A stretch of 6,541 bases of DNA, from NCBI RefSeq assembly GCF_001722335.1, contig NZ_MIHA01000046.1, forward strand, positions 1-6,541, given 5' to 3'. Positions 1-6,276 of this stretch are shown here, in pieces (position 1 is the stretch's first letter; every line of letters begins with the position of its first letter). Under the pieces are notes generated by a model. It was not told the DNA's origin. It ran no database searches and saw nothing but the letters and a program-made list of their open reading frames with translations. The DNA comes from Mycolicibacterium flavescens (GTDB taxonomy: Bacteria > Actinomycetota > Actinomycetes > Mycobacteriales > Mycobacteriaceae). The position numbers and the translations under genes were made by a program.

Positions 1-198
1 CTGGCCGCGCCCGCGCCACCGCCGCCGCCCCCGCCTGCTCCGGCCCCGCCGGCTCCGGCTCCGGTGGATGCGCTGGCCGCACCTGTTCCGCCGCCACCTC
101 CCGCCCCGCCCGCACCGGCCCCCGAGCCCGCGCCGTTCGACGCGTTGGCCGCGCCCGTACCGCCGCCTCCGCCGCCGGTCGACCCGCTGGCCCCGGTC
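1..198 (+). repeat. 72-bp (24-residue) tandem repeat in the Pro/Ala-rich region of rpfA
   Basis: The LAAP codon block recurs at bases 1, 73 and 145, exactly 72 bp apart, so the repeat stays in frame. The first two units are full 24-residue copies (LAAP, a proline run, PAPAP, then VDA or FDA). The third is cut short after its proline run and passes into a VDPLA spacer; another VDPLA occurs at 301-315. More copies probably lie upstream. Such repeats commonly vary in copy number between strains. Confidence 0.8.
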
Positions 199-579
199 GA
201 GGCGCAGGCCGTCGCCAACTGGGACGTCGCCCCCGACGCCCCGGGCGCGCAGCTGTGGTCGCTGACCGCCGACGCGCCGCTGCAGCCGGCCCCGGCCCCG
301 GTTGATCCGCTGGCCGTCCCGGCTCCGGTCGAGGTGCCGCATCTGGTCGGTCCCGAGAACCTGCCGCCGGGCACGACGGCCGACCGCGCCGAGGTCGCGC
401 CGGACAGCCCGAACGTCTCGTACCTCAAGGAGATCTGGCACGCGATCCAGACCCAGGAGGTCACCGGGAAGGACGCGCTGCTCGCGCTGACCCAGCGTCC
501 GCTCACCACACCGGACGCCCCGGGTGGTGCGGCGCCGAATCTGCCGGCCGCCCCGGCGCCCGTCCTGCCGCCGGCGTGA
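1..579 (+). CDS. rpfA: C-terminal part of a Pro/Ala-rich protein, probably resuscitation-promoting factor RpfA (5' truncated)
   Basis: The reading frame is open from the first base to TGA at 577-579, giving 192 visible residues; the start is outside the window. The first ~65 residues are low-complexity Pro/Ala (LAAPVPPPPP-type blocks), followed by VDPLA-type spacers and a less repetitive tail beginning near base 394, with NVSYLKEIW, then AIQTQ and TGKDAL. From memory, M. tuberculosis RpfA ends in a very similar tail (NIAYTKKLWQAIRAQ...GNDAL) after a long Pro/Ala repeat region, and its gene lies next to moaE2. RpfA is a secreted peptidoglycan-cleaving enzyme that helps dormant cells resume growth; its lysozyme-like domain is N-terminal and cannot be seen here. 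The gene converges on moaE with only 10 bases between the stop codons. The identification therefore rests on the tail and synteny; another exported Pro-rich protein is possible. Confidence 0.75.
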   Translation: MAAPAPPPPPPPAPAPPAPAPVDALAAPVPPPPPAPPAPAPEPAPFDALAAPVPPPPPPVDPLAPVEAQAVANWDVAPDAPGAQLWSLTADAPLQPAPAPVDPLAVPAPVEVPHLVGPENLPPGTTADRAEVAPDSPNVSYLKEIWHAIQTQEVTGKDALLALTQRPLTTPDAPGGAAPNLPAAPAPVLPPA

Positions 580-589
580 GCGCGGGCCG

Positions 590-1018
590 CTAGGCCGAGT
601 TCACCCATTCGTCGGAGCCGTCGGCGAAGAACTGGTGCTTCCACACCGGCAGCCGTTCCTTGACCACGTCGACCAGGCGTGCGCACGTCTCGAACGCCGC
701 TGCCCGGTGATCGGCGGCCACGGCGGCGACCAACGCGGCGTCGCCGATCTCCAGCGCGCCGACCCGATGGCTGACCGCGATCGCGCGCACTCCGGTTGCG
801 GCCCCGGCGATCTCGGCGGCCACCTCGGCCAGGGTCTGCGACGCCGAGGGGTGCGCTGAATACTCCAACCGGGTGACGGCGCGCCCGCCGTCGTGGTTGC
901 GCACGACGCCGGAGAAGCTCACCACCGCGCCGGCCCCGGCGTCGGCGACCAGCGCCTCGTGCTCGCCGACGTCGATCGGCCGCTCGGACAGGTCGCTGCG
1001 CAGCACGCGGGCGGTCAT
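590..1018 (-). CDS. moaE: Molybdopterin synthase large (catalytic) subunit MoaE
   Basis: This 142-residue cytoplasmic protein is a full-length MoaE. With thiocarboxylated MoaD it converts cyclic pyranopterin monophosphate to molybdopterin. Visible signatures are [13 protein letters not shown] (29-42), LEYSAH (51-56), [11 protein letters not shown] (83-93), DHRAAAFE (103-110) and [13 protein letters not shown] (119-131). K120 and K127 correspond to the two conserved active-site lysines of the family, and H104/R105 to its conserved His-Arg. The ATG at 1018 was chosen because it overlaps the mog stop (ATGA) and is preceded by GGAAAGGA; the frame stays open further upstream, but only as an overlap with mog. 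It is last in the operon and ends 10 bases from the converging rpfA stop. Mycobacteria often carry several moaE copies; by position this is moaE2. moaD is not in the window. Confidence 0.93.
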   Translation of the reverse strand: MTARVLRSDLSERPIDVGEHEALVADAGAGAVVSFSGVVRNHDGGRAVTRLEYSAHPSASQTLAEVAAEIAGAATGVRAIAVSHRVGALEIGDAALVAAVAADHRAAAFETCARLVDVVKERLPVWKHQFFADGSDEWVNSA

Positions 1019-1497
1019 TGCCGGTGATCCTTTCCGCGGAGTTGGTCGAGCGCGTGCTCGAGAACACCGTCGAGCACCCCGAGGCCGTCCTTGACGCCGC
1101 CGGGCGAGCCGGGCAGGTTCACGATCAGCGTGCGGCCCTTGACCCCGCACACCCCACGCGACAGCACCGACGTCGGCACCTTGTCCTCGCCGGCGCGCCG
1201 GATGGCGTCGGCCAGGCCGGGGATCTGGTAGTCGACGAGCGCGGCGGTGGCCTCGGCGGTGCGGTCGGTCGGCGAGATGCCGGTGCCGCCGGAGGTGATC
1301 ACGACGTCGGCGCCGTCGCTCACCGCGGCCGCGATCGCGTCGGCGACCGCGCTGCCGTCGGGCACCACCGCGGGCGCGGGGGCGGTGATGCCGCGGGCGG
1401 TGAGCCAGTCGACGATGACGGGTCCGGTGCGGTCCTCGTACACCCCCGTCGCGGCGCGGGTGGAGGCGATCACGACGCGGCCGGACCGCCGGCTCAC
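1015..1497 (-). CDS. mog: Molybdopterin adenylyltransferase (MogA/MoaB family)
   Basis: This 160-residue protein belongs to the MoCF-binding-domain family, which activates molybdopterin by adenylylation before molybdenum insertion. The N-terminal β-strand RVVIAST is followed by GVYEDRTGP (18-26). The hallmark [11 protein letters not shown] spans 68-78, with D78 at the position of the conserved catalytic Asp. [19 protein letters not shown] (116-134) is the second family signature. Length is normal for a single-domain Mog, without the MoeA or gephyrin fusion. The GTG start at 1497 overlaps the moaC stop as GTGA and its own TGA overlaps the moaE ATG, so translation is likely coupled; no strong ribosome binding site is visible before the GTG. 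Sequence alone does not cleanly separate MogA from MoaB naming, but the role in cofactor synthesis is well supported by the neighbours. Confidence 0.92.
   Translation of the reverse strand: MSRRSGRVVIASTRAATGVYEDRTGPVIVDWLTARGITAPAPAVVPDGSAVADAIAAAVSDGADVVITSGGTGISPTDRTAEATAALVDYQIPGLADAIRRAGEDKVPTSVLSRGVCGVKGRTLIVNLPGSPGGVKDGLGVLDGVLEHALDQLRGKDHRQ
1028..1035 (-). promoter_or_regulatory. Ribosome binding site of moaE
   Basis: GGAAAGGA on the minus strand lies inside the end of mog, 9 bases before the moaE ATG. It supports the 1018 start and independent re-initiation in addition to coupling through the ATGA overlap. Confidence 0.65.
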
Positions 1498-1973
1498 GGC
1501 CGCGTCCAGGTGCCGGTCTTGCCACCCTCTTTGCGCAGCACCCGGATGTCGTCGATGCCGGCGGCCGGGTCGACGGCCTTGATCATGTCGTAGAGGGTCA
1601 GCGCGGCCACGCTCACCGCGGTCAGCGCCTCCATCTCGACGCCGGTGCGGTCGGTGCTGCGCACGGTCGCGGTGACGGCGACGGTGTCGTCACCGATGTC
1701 GAAGTCGACGTCGACGCCGGTCAGCGCCAGTTGATGGCAGAGCGGGATGAGGTCGCTGGTGCGTTTGGCGGCCAGGATCCCGGCGACGCGGGCGGTGGCC
1801 AGCGCGTCGCCCTTGGGTAGTCCGCCGGCGGCGATCATCGCGACGACGTCGGCGGTGGTGCGCAGCGTGCCCGCGGCGACGGCGGTGCGCCTGGTGACGT
1901 CCTTGGCGGTCACGTCGACCATGTGCGCCGCCCCGGACTCGTCGAGGTGGGAGAGTCGAGCCGGGTCGGACAC
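1494..1973 (-). CDS. moaC: Cyclic pyranopterin monophosphate synthase MoaC
   Basis: This 159-residue protein is a complete MoaC, which converts the MoaA product 3',8-cyclo-7,8-dihydro-GTP to cyclic pyranopterin monophosphate in the first stage of molybdenum cofactor synthesis. Signatures in order are [15 protein letters not shown] (7-21), [20 protein letters not shown] (53-72), LIPLCHQL (75-82), [25 protein letters not shown] (111-135, given in part) and GGKTG (150-154). Catalytic and binding residues expected from E. coli MoaC are present: H80, E113/E115, D129 and K132. The GTG start at 1973 retains the family-typical N-terminus and lies 2 bases after the stop of the small upstream gene; an internal ATG at residue 18 would remove the conserved LSHLD segment. 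By synteny it is moaC2. Confidence 0.94.
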   Translation of the reverse strand: MSDPARLSHLDESGAAHMVDVTAKDVTRRTAVAAGTLRTTADVVAMIAAGGLPKGDALATARVAGILAAKRTSDLIPLCHQLALTGVDVDFDIGDDTVAVTATVRSTDRTGVEMEALTAVSVAALTLYDMIKAVDPAAGIDDIRVLRKEGGKTGTWTRP

Positions 1974-1975
1974 CG

Positions 1976-2164
1976 TTACCGGTTGACGACCGTCACCGGG
2001 TGCACGTACGGCAGGTCGTCCGCCGGGAGCGGGAACGTCAGCTCGCCGAAGGGCGAGAGCGCGCCGGTGCGGTCGGTGGCCAGTTCACTGACCGCGTGAT
2101 CGTCGCCGTCGACCTCGGGCCAGCCGGGGTCGACATAATGGTTCTTCCCTTTGTTGTCTGCCAC
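1976..2164 (-). CDS. Small conserved hypothetical acidic protein (Rv0863-like), first gene of the moa operon
   Basis: The function is unknown. The coding frame is clear from strong G/C preference at third positions from about base 2145 to TAA at 1976-1978. The product is about 62 residues, soluble and acidic, with no signal peptide or membrane segment; notable stretches are [23 protein letters not shown] and a C-terminal [25 protein letters not shown] end (both given in part). The start is uncertain: GTG at 2164 gives 62 residues and GTG at 2170 gives 64. I prefer 2164, since a CACAAT hexamer ends 6 bases before it, fitting a leaderless mRNA. A strong ribosome binding site further upstream (2209-2216) points to a GTG in a different frame. 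The stop lies 2 bases before the moaC start, so it is probably co-transcribed with the cofactor genes. Position matches M. tuberculosis Rv0863. Confidence 0.7.
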   Translation of the reverse strand: MADNKGKNHYVDPGWPEVDGDDHAVSELATDRTGALSPFGELTFPLPADDLPYVHPVTVVNR

Positions 2165-2179
2165 GCCCACATTGTGGCA
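2159..2179. promoter_or_regulatory. Operator-like inverted repeat in the divergent control region
   Basis: TGCCAC (2159-2164) and GTGGCA (2174-2179) are perfect 6-bp inverted arms separated by 9 bases. A second dyad, CCACA-T-TGTGG (2167-2177), overlaps it. The arms cover the candidate -10 and the GTG starts of the minus-strand operon, where a bound regulator could block transcription. No known regulator consensus was recognised. Confidence 0.4.
2171..2176 (-). promoter_or_regulatory. Candidate -10 box for the small gene-moaC-mog-moaE operon
   Basis: CACAAT on the minus strand lies 6 bases before the GTG at 2164. It shares A2, A4-A5 and T6 with TATAAT but lacks T1, and no good -35 is visible, so it is only a moderate match. 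It would produce a leaderless mRNA starting at the GTG. Confidence 0.35.
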
Positions 2180-2208
2180 AATGCCTCGGCCGGTGGCGAC
2201 ACCGACGT

Positions 2209-2216
2209 CCTCCTTT
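2209..2216 (-). promoter_or_regulatory. Consensus-like ribosome binding site with no in-frame start for the conserved small gene
   Basis: AAAGGAGG on the minus strand is followed after 6 bases by GTG (2202-2200), an ideal arrangement. That GTG opens a 54-codon frame ending at 2038 that is out of frame with the conserved hypothetical. The site also overlaps the plus-strand -10 box at 2216-2221, so it could be coincidental. Confidence 0.3.
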
Positions 2217-2221
2217 ACGCT
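2216..2221 (+). promoter_or_regulatory. Leaderless -10 box for the helicase-associated gene
   Basis: TACGCT fits the actinobacterial TANNNT -10 pattern and lies 8 bases before the ATG at 2230, so transcription would begin at or one base before the start codon. No ribosome binding site precedes this ATG, which agrees with a leaderless mRNA. Confidence 0.5.
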
Positions 2222-2229
2222 GGTCAGCA

Positions 2230-4524
2230 ATGACCGAGAAAGTTCCGGAGGGCAGGAGCGCAGCGACCGGGGAATCAGCACCGAGCATCCCGCTGGGCGC
2301 TTGGCTGGCCGATCTGCCCGACGCGCGGCTCATCCGGCTACTGGAGCTACGGCCCGATCTGACCCAGCCGCCGCCCGGCACGATCGCCGCGTTGGCGGCC
2401 CGCGCGCAGGCCCGGCAGTCGGTCAAGGCCGCCACCGACGACCTCGACTTCCTGCATCTGGCCGTGCTCGACGCGCTGCTGGTGCTGCACGCCGACTCCA
2501 CCGCCGTACCGGTCACCAAGCTCGTCGAGCTGATCGGTGACCGCGCGCCCGAGACCGCCGTCGCCGCCGCGGTCGACGCGCTGCGCGACCGCGCGCTGGT
2601 GTGGGGCGACGCGACCGTGCGGGTAGCCGCCGAGGCCGCGGGCGGCCTGCCCTGGTATCCGGGGCAGGCGACGGTCGAGGACACCGGCGCGACACCGGAG
2701 GAGATCGCCGGCCGGCTCGAGACGCTCGACGAGGCCCAGTCCGATCTGCTGCGCAAGCTGCTCGAGGGCTCGCCGGTCGGACGCACCCGCGACGCGGCGC
2801 CCGGCACGCCGCCGGACCGGCCCGTGCCGCGGCTGCTGGCTGCCGGGCTGCTGCGCCAGATCGACGCCGACACGGTGATCCTGCCGCGGCTGGTCGGTCA
2901 GGTGCTGCGCGGCGAACTGCCCGGCCCGGTGCAGCTGACCCACCCCGACCCGGTGGTGGCGACGACGACGGCGGCCGACGCCGATGCGGTGGCCGCCGGC
3001 GCCGCCCTGGACCTGCTGCGCGAGGTCGAGGTGCTCATCGAGACGCTGTCGGTGACGCCGGTTCCCGAACTGCGCAGCGGCGGCCTCGGTGTGCGCGACA
3101 TGAAGCGGCTGACCAAGACCACCGGCATCGACGAGACCCGGCTGGGCCTGCTGCTGGAAGTGACCGTCGCGGCCGGGCTGATCTCGGCGGGATCACCGGA
3201 ACCCGAACCCGACACCGGTGACGGCCCGTTCTGGGCGCCCACCGTGTCGGCCGACCGGTACCTGGAGTCCCCGACGGCGGCCAAGTGGCATCTGCTGGCG
3301 ACGGCGTGGCTCGACCTGCACGGCCGCCCCAGCCTGATCGGCACCCGCGGTGTGGACGGCAAACCGTATGCCGCGCTGTCTGATTCGTTGTTCTCGACCG
3401 CAGCGCCGCTGGATCGGCGGCTGCTGCTGGGCCTGCTCGCCGACCTGCCGCCCGGCGCCGGGGCGGACGCGACGTCGGCTGCGCGGGCGCTGATCTGGCA
3501 CCGGCCGCGGTGGAGCGTGCGACTGCAGCCGGGGCCGGTCGGGGACCTGCTCGACGAGGCGCACACGATGGGCCTGGTCGGTCGCGGGGCGCTGGCCACC
3601 CCGGCGCGCGCACTGCTGGCCGGCGAACCCGCCGACGACGTCGTCAAGGCGATGGACAAGGTGCTGCCCGCCCCCATCGACCACTTCCTGCTGCAGGCCG
3701 ACCTGACCGTGATCGTCCCGGGCCCGCTGCAACGCGACCTCGCCGAGGACCTGGCGGCGGTGGCCGCGGTCGAGTCGGCGGGCGCGGCGATGGTGTACCG
3801 CATCAGCGAGGCGTCGATCCGGCGGGCGCTCGACACCGGAAAAACCGCAGGCGGACTGCACGCGTTCTTCAGTCGTCACTCGAAAACACCTGTGCCACAG
3901 GGGTTGACGTACCTGATCGACGATGTCGCGCGCCGGCACGGACAGCTGCGGGTCGGGATGGCGGCGTCGTTCGTGCGCTGTGAGGACGCCGCGCTGCTGG
4001 CGCAGGCGGTCGCCGCCCCGGCGGCCGAGGCGCTGGAGATGCGGCTGCTCGCACCGACGGTCGCGGTGTCGCAGGCGCCGATCAACGAGGTGCTCGCCGC
4101 GCTGCGGCAGGCCGGGTTCGCGCCGGCCGCCGAGGACTCGACCGGAGCGATCGTCGACATCCGGGCCCGCGGTGCGCGGGTGCCGGCCCCGCCCGGACGG
4201 CGCCGCGTCTACCGGCCGATGCCCACCCCGACCCCGCAGACGCTCAGCGCGATCGTCTCGGTGCTGCGCAAGGTGGCCTCCGCGCCGACCGGCGGTATGC
4301 GGCTGGACCCCGCGGCGGCGATCACCCAGCTGCAGGAGGCCGCGCACCTGCAGGCGTCGGTCGTGATCGGCTACGTGGACCCGGCCGGGGTGGCCACGCA
4401 GCGGGTGGTCGCCCCGATCAACGTCCGCGGTGGGCAGCTGACCGCCTACGATCCGGCCTCGGGGCGGGTCCGGGACTTCGCGATCCACCGGATCACCTCG
4501 GTGGTGGACGCCGACCACGCCTGA
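2230..4524 (+). CDS. Helicase-associated protein with XPB-like helicase_C_3 module and WYL-like C-terminus (Rv0862c-like)
   Basis: This 764-residue protein is probably a cytoplasmic DNA-repair or regulatory factor; its precise role is unknown. The N-terminal ~350 residues are Leu/Ala-rich helical sequence suggestive of winged-helix repeats (for example 20-45, 71-125, 260-320). Residues about 480-605 resemble the helicase-associated domain Pfam calls Helicase_C_3: [16 protein letters not shown] (485-500), [13 protein letters not shown] (522-534), [20 protein letters not shown] (546-565) and a GQLRV strand. No Walker A, DExH or other helicase motif is present, so it is not itself an ATPase. Residues about 708-758 read as a WYL-like fold: [22 protein letters not shown], then [13 protein letters not shown]. 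The ATG at 2230 is supported by a -10 box 8 bases upstream. It precedes the XPB gene by 58 bases on the same strand. Rare codons cluster near 3838-3905. Confidence 0.82.
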   Translation: MTEKVPEGRSAATGESAPSIPLGAWLADLPDARLIRLLELRPDLTQPPPGTIAALAARAQARQSVKAATDDLDFLHLAVLDALLVLHADSTAVPVTKLVELIGDRAPETAVAAAVDALRDRALVWGDATVRVAAEAAGGLPWYPGQATVEDTGATPEEIAGRLETLDEAQSDLLRKLLEGSPVGRTRDAAPGTPPDRPVPRLLAAGLLRQIDADTVILPRLVGQVLRGELPGPVQLTHPDPVVATTTAADADAVAAGAALDLLREVEVLIETLSVTPVPELRSGGLGVRDMKRLTKTTGIDETRLGLLLEVTVAAGLISAGSPEPEPDTGDGPFWAPTVSADRYLESPTAAKWHLLATAWLDLHGRPSLIGTRGVDGKPYAALSDSLFSTAAPLDRRLLLGLLADLPPGAGADATSAARALIWHRPRWSVRLQPGPVGDLLDEAHTMGLVGRGALATPARALLAGEPADDVVKAMDKVLPAPIDHFLLQADLTVIVPGPLQRDLAEDLAAVAAVESAGAAMVYRISEASIRRALDTGKTAGGLHAFFSRHSKTPVPQGLTYLIDDVARRHGQLRVGMAASFVRCEDAALLAQAVAAPAAEALEMRLLAPTVAVSQAPINEVLAALRQAGFAPAAEDSTGAIVDIRARGARVPAPPGRRRVYRPMPTPTPQTLSAIVSVLRKVASAPTGGMRLDPAAAITQLQEAAHLQASVVIGYVDPAGVATQRVVAPINVRGGQLTAYDPASGRVRDFAIHRITSVVDADHA

Positions 4525-4545
4525 CCTGCGGGTTCGACCGAGCCG

Positions 4546-4563
4546 GCCGTGGCATGTCACGGC
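4546..4563. promoter_or_regulatory. Perfect dyad upstream of the XPB -10 box
   Basis: GCCGTG (4546-4551) and CACGGC (4558-4563) are 6-bp inverted arms around a 6-base loop, 22 bases after the preceding stop codon and spanning the -35 region of the XPB promoter. It could be an operator or a weak hairpin terminator for the upstream gene; no T-tract follows, which favours the first reading slightly. Confidence 0.4.
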
Positions 4564-4575
4564 GGTCGGGATAAT
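4554..4575 (+). promoter_or_regulatory. Leaderless XPB promoter with a TGTCA element resembling the DNA-damage (RecA-NDp/PafBC) promoter
   Basis: GATAAT (4570-4575) is a near-consensus -10 box, 7 bases before the ATG at 4583, so the mRNA should start at the start codon. Upstream, ATGTCACGG (4554-4562) shares the TGTCA core and final G of the mycobacterial RecA-independent damage promoter TTGTCRGTG-N8-TANNNT, here with a 7-base spacer. The -10 call is strong; the damage element is a partial match. Confidence 0.6.
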
Positions 4576-4582
4576 GGACAGA

Positions 4583-6232
4583 ATGACTGACGGCCCCTTG
4601 ATTGTGCAGTCCGATAAGACGGTGCTGCTCGAAGTCGATCACGAGCTGGCGGGTGCGGCCCGCGCGGCGATCGCCCCGTTCGCCGAGCTCGAACGCGCAC
4701 CCGAGCATGTGCACACCTACCGCATCACGCCGCTGGCGCTGTGGAACGCCCGCGCGGCCGGCCACGACGCCGAACAGGTGGTCGACGCGCTGGTGTCGTT
4801 CTCCCGCTACGCGGTGCCCCAGCCGCTGCTCGTCGACATCGTCGACACGATGGCCCGGTACGGGCGGCTGCAGCTGATCAAGCATCCGGCGCACGGGCTG
4901 ACGTTGGTGAGCCTGGACCGGGCGGTGCTCGAAGAGGTGCTGCGCAACAAGAAGATCGCGCCGATGCTCGGGGCCCGCATCGACGACGACACCGTGCAGG
5001 TACACAACAGCGAACGCGGACGCGTCAAGCAGATGCTGCTCAAGATCGGTTGGCCGGCAGAGGATCTGGCCGGCTACGTCGACGGTGAGGCACATCAGAT
5101 CGATCTGCGCCAGGACGGCTGGCACCTGCGCGACTACCAGGAGATGGCGACCGAGTCGTTCTGGGCGGGCGGCTCGGGTGTGGTGGTGCTGCCGTGCGGC
5201 GCCGGCAAGACACTCGTCGGCGCCGCCGCGATGGCCAAGGCCTCGGCGACCACGCTGATCCTGGTGACCAACACCGTCGCCGGGCGGCAGTGGAAACGCG
5301 AGCTGATCAACCGGACGTCGTTGACGGAGAACGAGATCGGCGAGTACTCCGGTGAACGCAAGGAGATCCGGCCGGTCACCATCGCGACGTATCAGGTGAT
5401 CACCCGGCGCACCAAGGGCGAGTACCGGCATCTCGAACTGTTCGACAGCCGCGACTGGGGTCTGATCATCTACGACGAGGTGCACCTGCTGCCCGCTCCG
5501 GTGTTCCGGATGACGGCCGATCTGCAGTCGCGTCGGCGACTCGGCCTGACCGCCACCCTGATTCGCGAGGACGGCCGTGAGGGCGACGTGTTCAGCCTGA
5601 TCGGCCCCAAGCGCTACGACGCGCCGTGGAAGGACATCGAGGCGCAGGGCTGGATCGCCCCCGCCGAGTGCATCGAGGTGCGGGTGACGATGACCGACAA
5701 CGAGCGCATGCTCTACGCCACCGCCGAACCCGAGGAGCGCTACAAACTGTGCTCGACGGCGCACACCAAGATCGCGGTGGTGAAGTCGATCCTGGACAAG
5801 CACAAGGGTGAGCAGACGCTGGTGATCGGGGCGTACCTCGACCAGCTCGAGGAACTCGGCCAGGAACTCGACGCCCCGATCATCCAGGGCTCGACGAAGA
5901 CGGCCGAGCGCGAAGTGCTGTTCGACAAGTTCCGCAGCGGCGAGATCTCCACGCTGGTGGTGTCCAAGGTTGCGAACTTCTCCATCGACCTCCCGGAAGC
6001 CAGTGTGGCCGTGCAGGTTTCGGGCACGTTCGGGTCGCGACAGGAAGAGGCGCAGCGCCTCGGGCGGCTGTTGCGCCCCAAGGCCGACGGCGGGGGCGCG
6101 GTGTTCTACTCGGTGGTCTCGCGCGACAGCCTCGACGCCGAGTACGCCGCGCACCGGCAGCGCTTCCTCGCCGAGCAGGGCTACGGCTACGTCATCAACG
6201 ACGCCGACGACCTGCTGGGCCCGGCCATCTAG
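4583..6232 (+). CDS. ercc3: XPB/Ercc3-type DNA repair helicase (SF2)
   Basis: This 549-residue protein is an ATP-dependent DNA helicase of the XPB family; the M. tuberculosis protein is reported to unwind DNA 3' to 5'. The N-terminal ~125 residues hold the helicase-associated module (HTYRITPLALW, SFSRYAVPQPL, ARYGRLQLI), also found in the preceding gene's product. The helicase core follows: LRDYQ (182-186), Walker A GAGKT (206-210), DEVH (298-301), LTATLI (321-326) running into the XPB-specific RED triplet (328-330), and motif VI QRLGRLLR (491-498). It ends in YGYVINDADDLLGPAI. All key residues are intact and the length suits the family. The ATG at 4583 is preferred over the one at 4574, because the latter lies within the -10 box and MTDGPLIVQ is, from memory, the M. 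tuberculosis N-terminus. No Bax1-type nuclease partner gene is adjacent. Confidence 0.96.
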   Translation: MTDGPLIVQSDKTVLLEVDHELAGAARAAIAPFAELERAPEHVHTYRITPLALWNARAAGHDAEQVVDALVSFSRYAVPQPLLVDIVDTMARYGRLQLIKHPAHGLTLVSLDRAVLEEVLRNKKIAPMLGARIDDDTVQVHNSERGRVKQMLLKIGWPAEDLAGYVDGEAHQIDLRQDGWHLRDYQEMATESFWAGGSGVVVLPCGAGKTLVGAAAMAKASATTLILVTNTVAGRQWKRELINRTSLTENEIGEYSGERKEIRPVTIATYQVITRRTKGEYRHLELFDSRDWGLIIYDEVHLLPAPVFRMTADLQSRRRLGLTATLIREDGREGDVFSLIGPKRYDAPWKDIEAQGWIAPAECIEVRVTMTDNERMLYATAEPEERYKLCSTAHTKIAVVKSILDKHKGEQTLVIGAYLDQLEELGQELDAPIIQGSTKTAEREVLFDKFRSGEISTLVVSKVANFSIDLPEASVAVQVSGTFGSRQEEAQRLGRLLRPKADGGGAVFYSVVSRDSLDAEYAAHRQRFLAEQGYGYVINDADDLLGPAI

Positions 6233-6249
6233 ACGCAGTTTCTGCTGTG

Positions 6250-6270
6250 CCGGGCGCGGCGGACGCCCGG
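6250..6270 (+). terminator. GC-rich hairpin after the XPB gene, possible terminator
   Basis: CCGGGCG (6250-6256) pairs perfectly with CGCCCGG (6264-6270) around a 7-base loop, and the stem may extend outward past a single bulged A. It starts 17 bases after the stop codon. There is no following T-run, so it would act as a hairpin-only terminator of the kind proposed in mycobacteria. Confidence 0.5.
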
Positions 6271-6276
6271 ACACGC

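Noticed and set aside
577..597. Bidirectional terminator between rpfA and moaE
   Set aside because: Only a 4-bp GGCC stem (586-597) is present and it lies partly in the moaE coding end; too weak to support.
590..1525. moaE extended upstream to a 311-residue protein
   Set aside because: The extra N-terminus is Arg-rich out-of-frame reading of mog; the ATG at 1018 has a ribosome binding site and gives the family's normal length.
1976..2281. Start of the small hypothetical at the ATG at 2281
   Set aside because: It would overlap the first 52 bases of the divergent gene, and the added residues lack the G/C3 bias seen in the rest of the frame.
3880..3932. SOS box or internal promoter near TCGAAAACACCTGT and TTGACG
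   Set aside because: The sequence lacks the GTTCGA half of a mycobacterial LexA box, and no -10 hexamer lies 16-18 bases after TTGACG.
3193..4560. Minus-strand open frame of 455 codons opposite the helicase-associated gene
   Set aside because: Same mirror effect of high GC; Arg/Gly/His-rich with no domain, while the opposite strand has clear module and WYL-like features.
4574..4582. ATG at 4574 as the XPB start
   Set aside because: This ATG overlaps the GATAAT -10 box; transcription is expected to begin at 4583, so the upstream ATG would not be on the mRNA.
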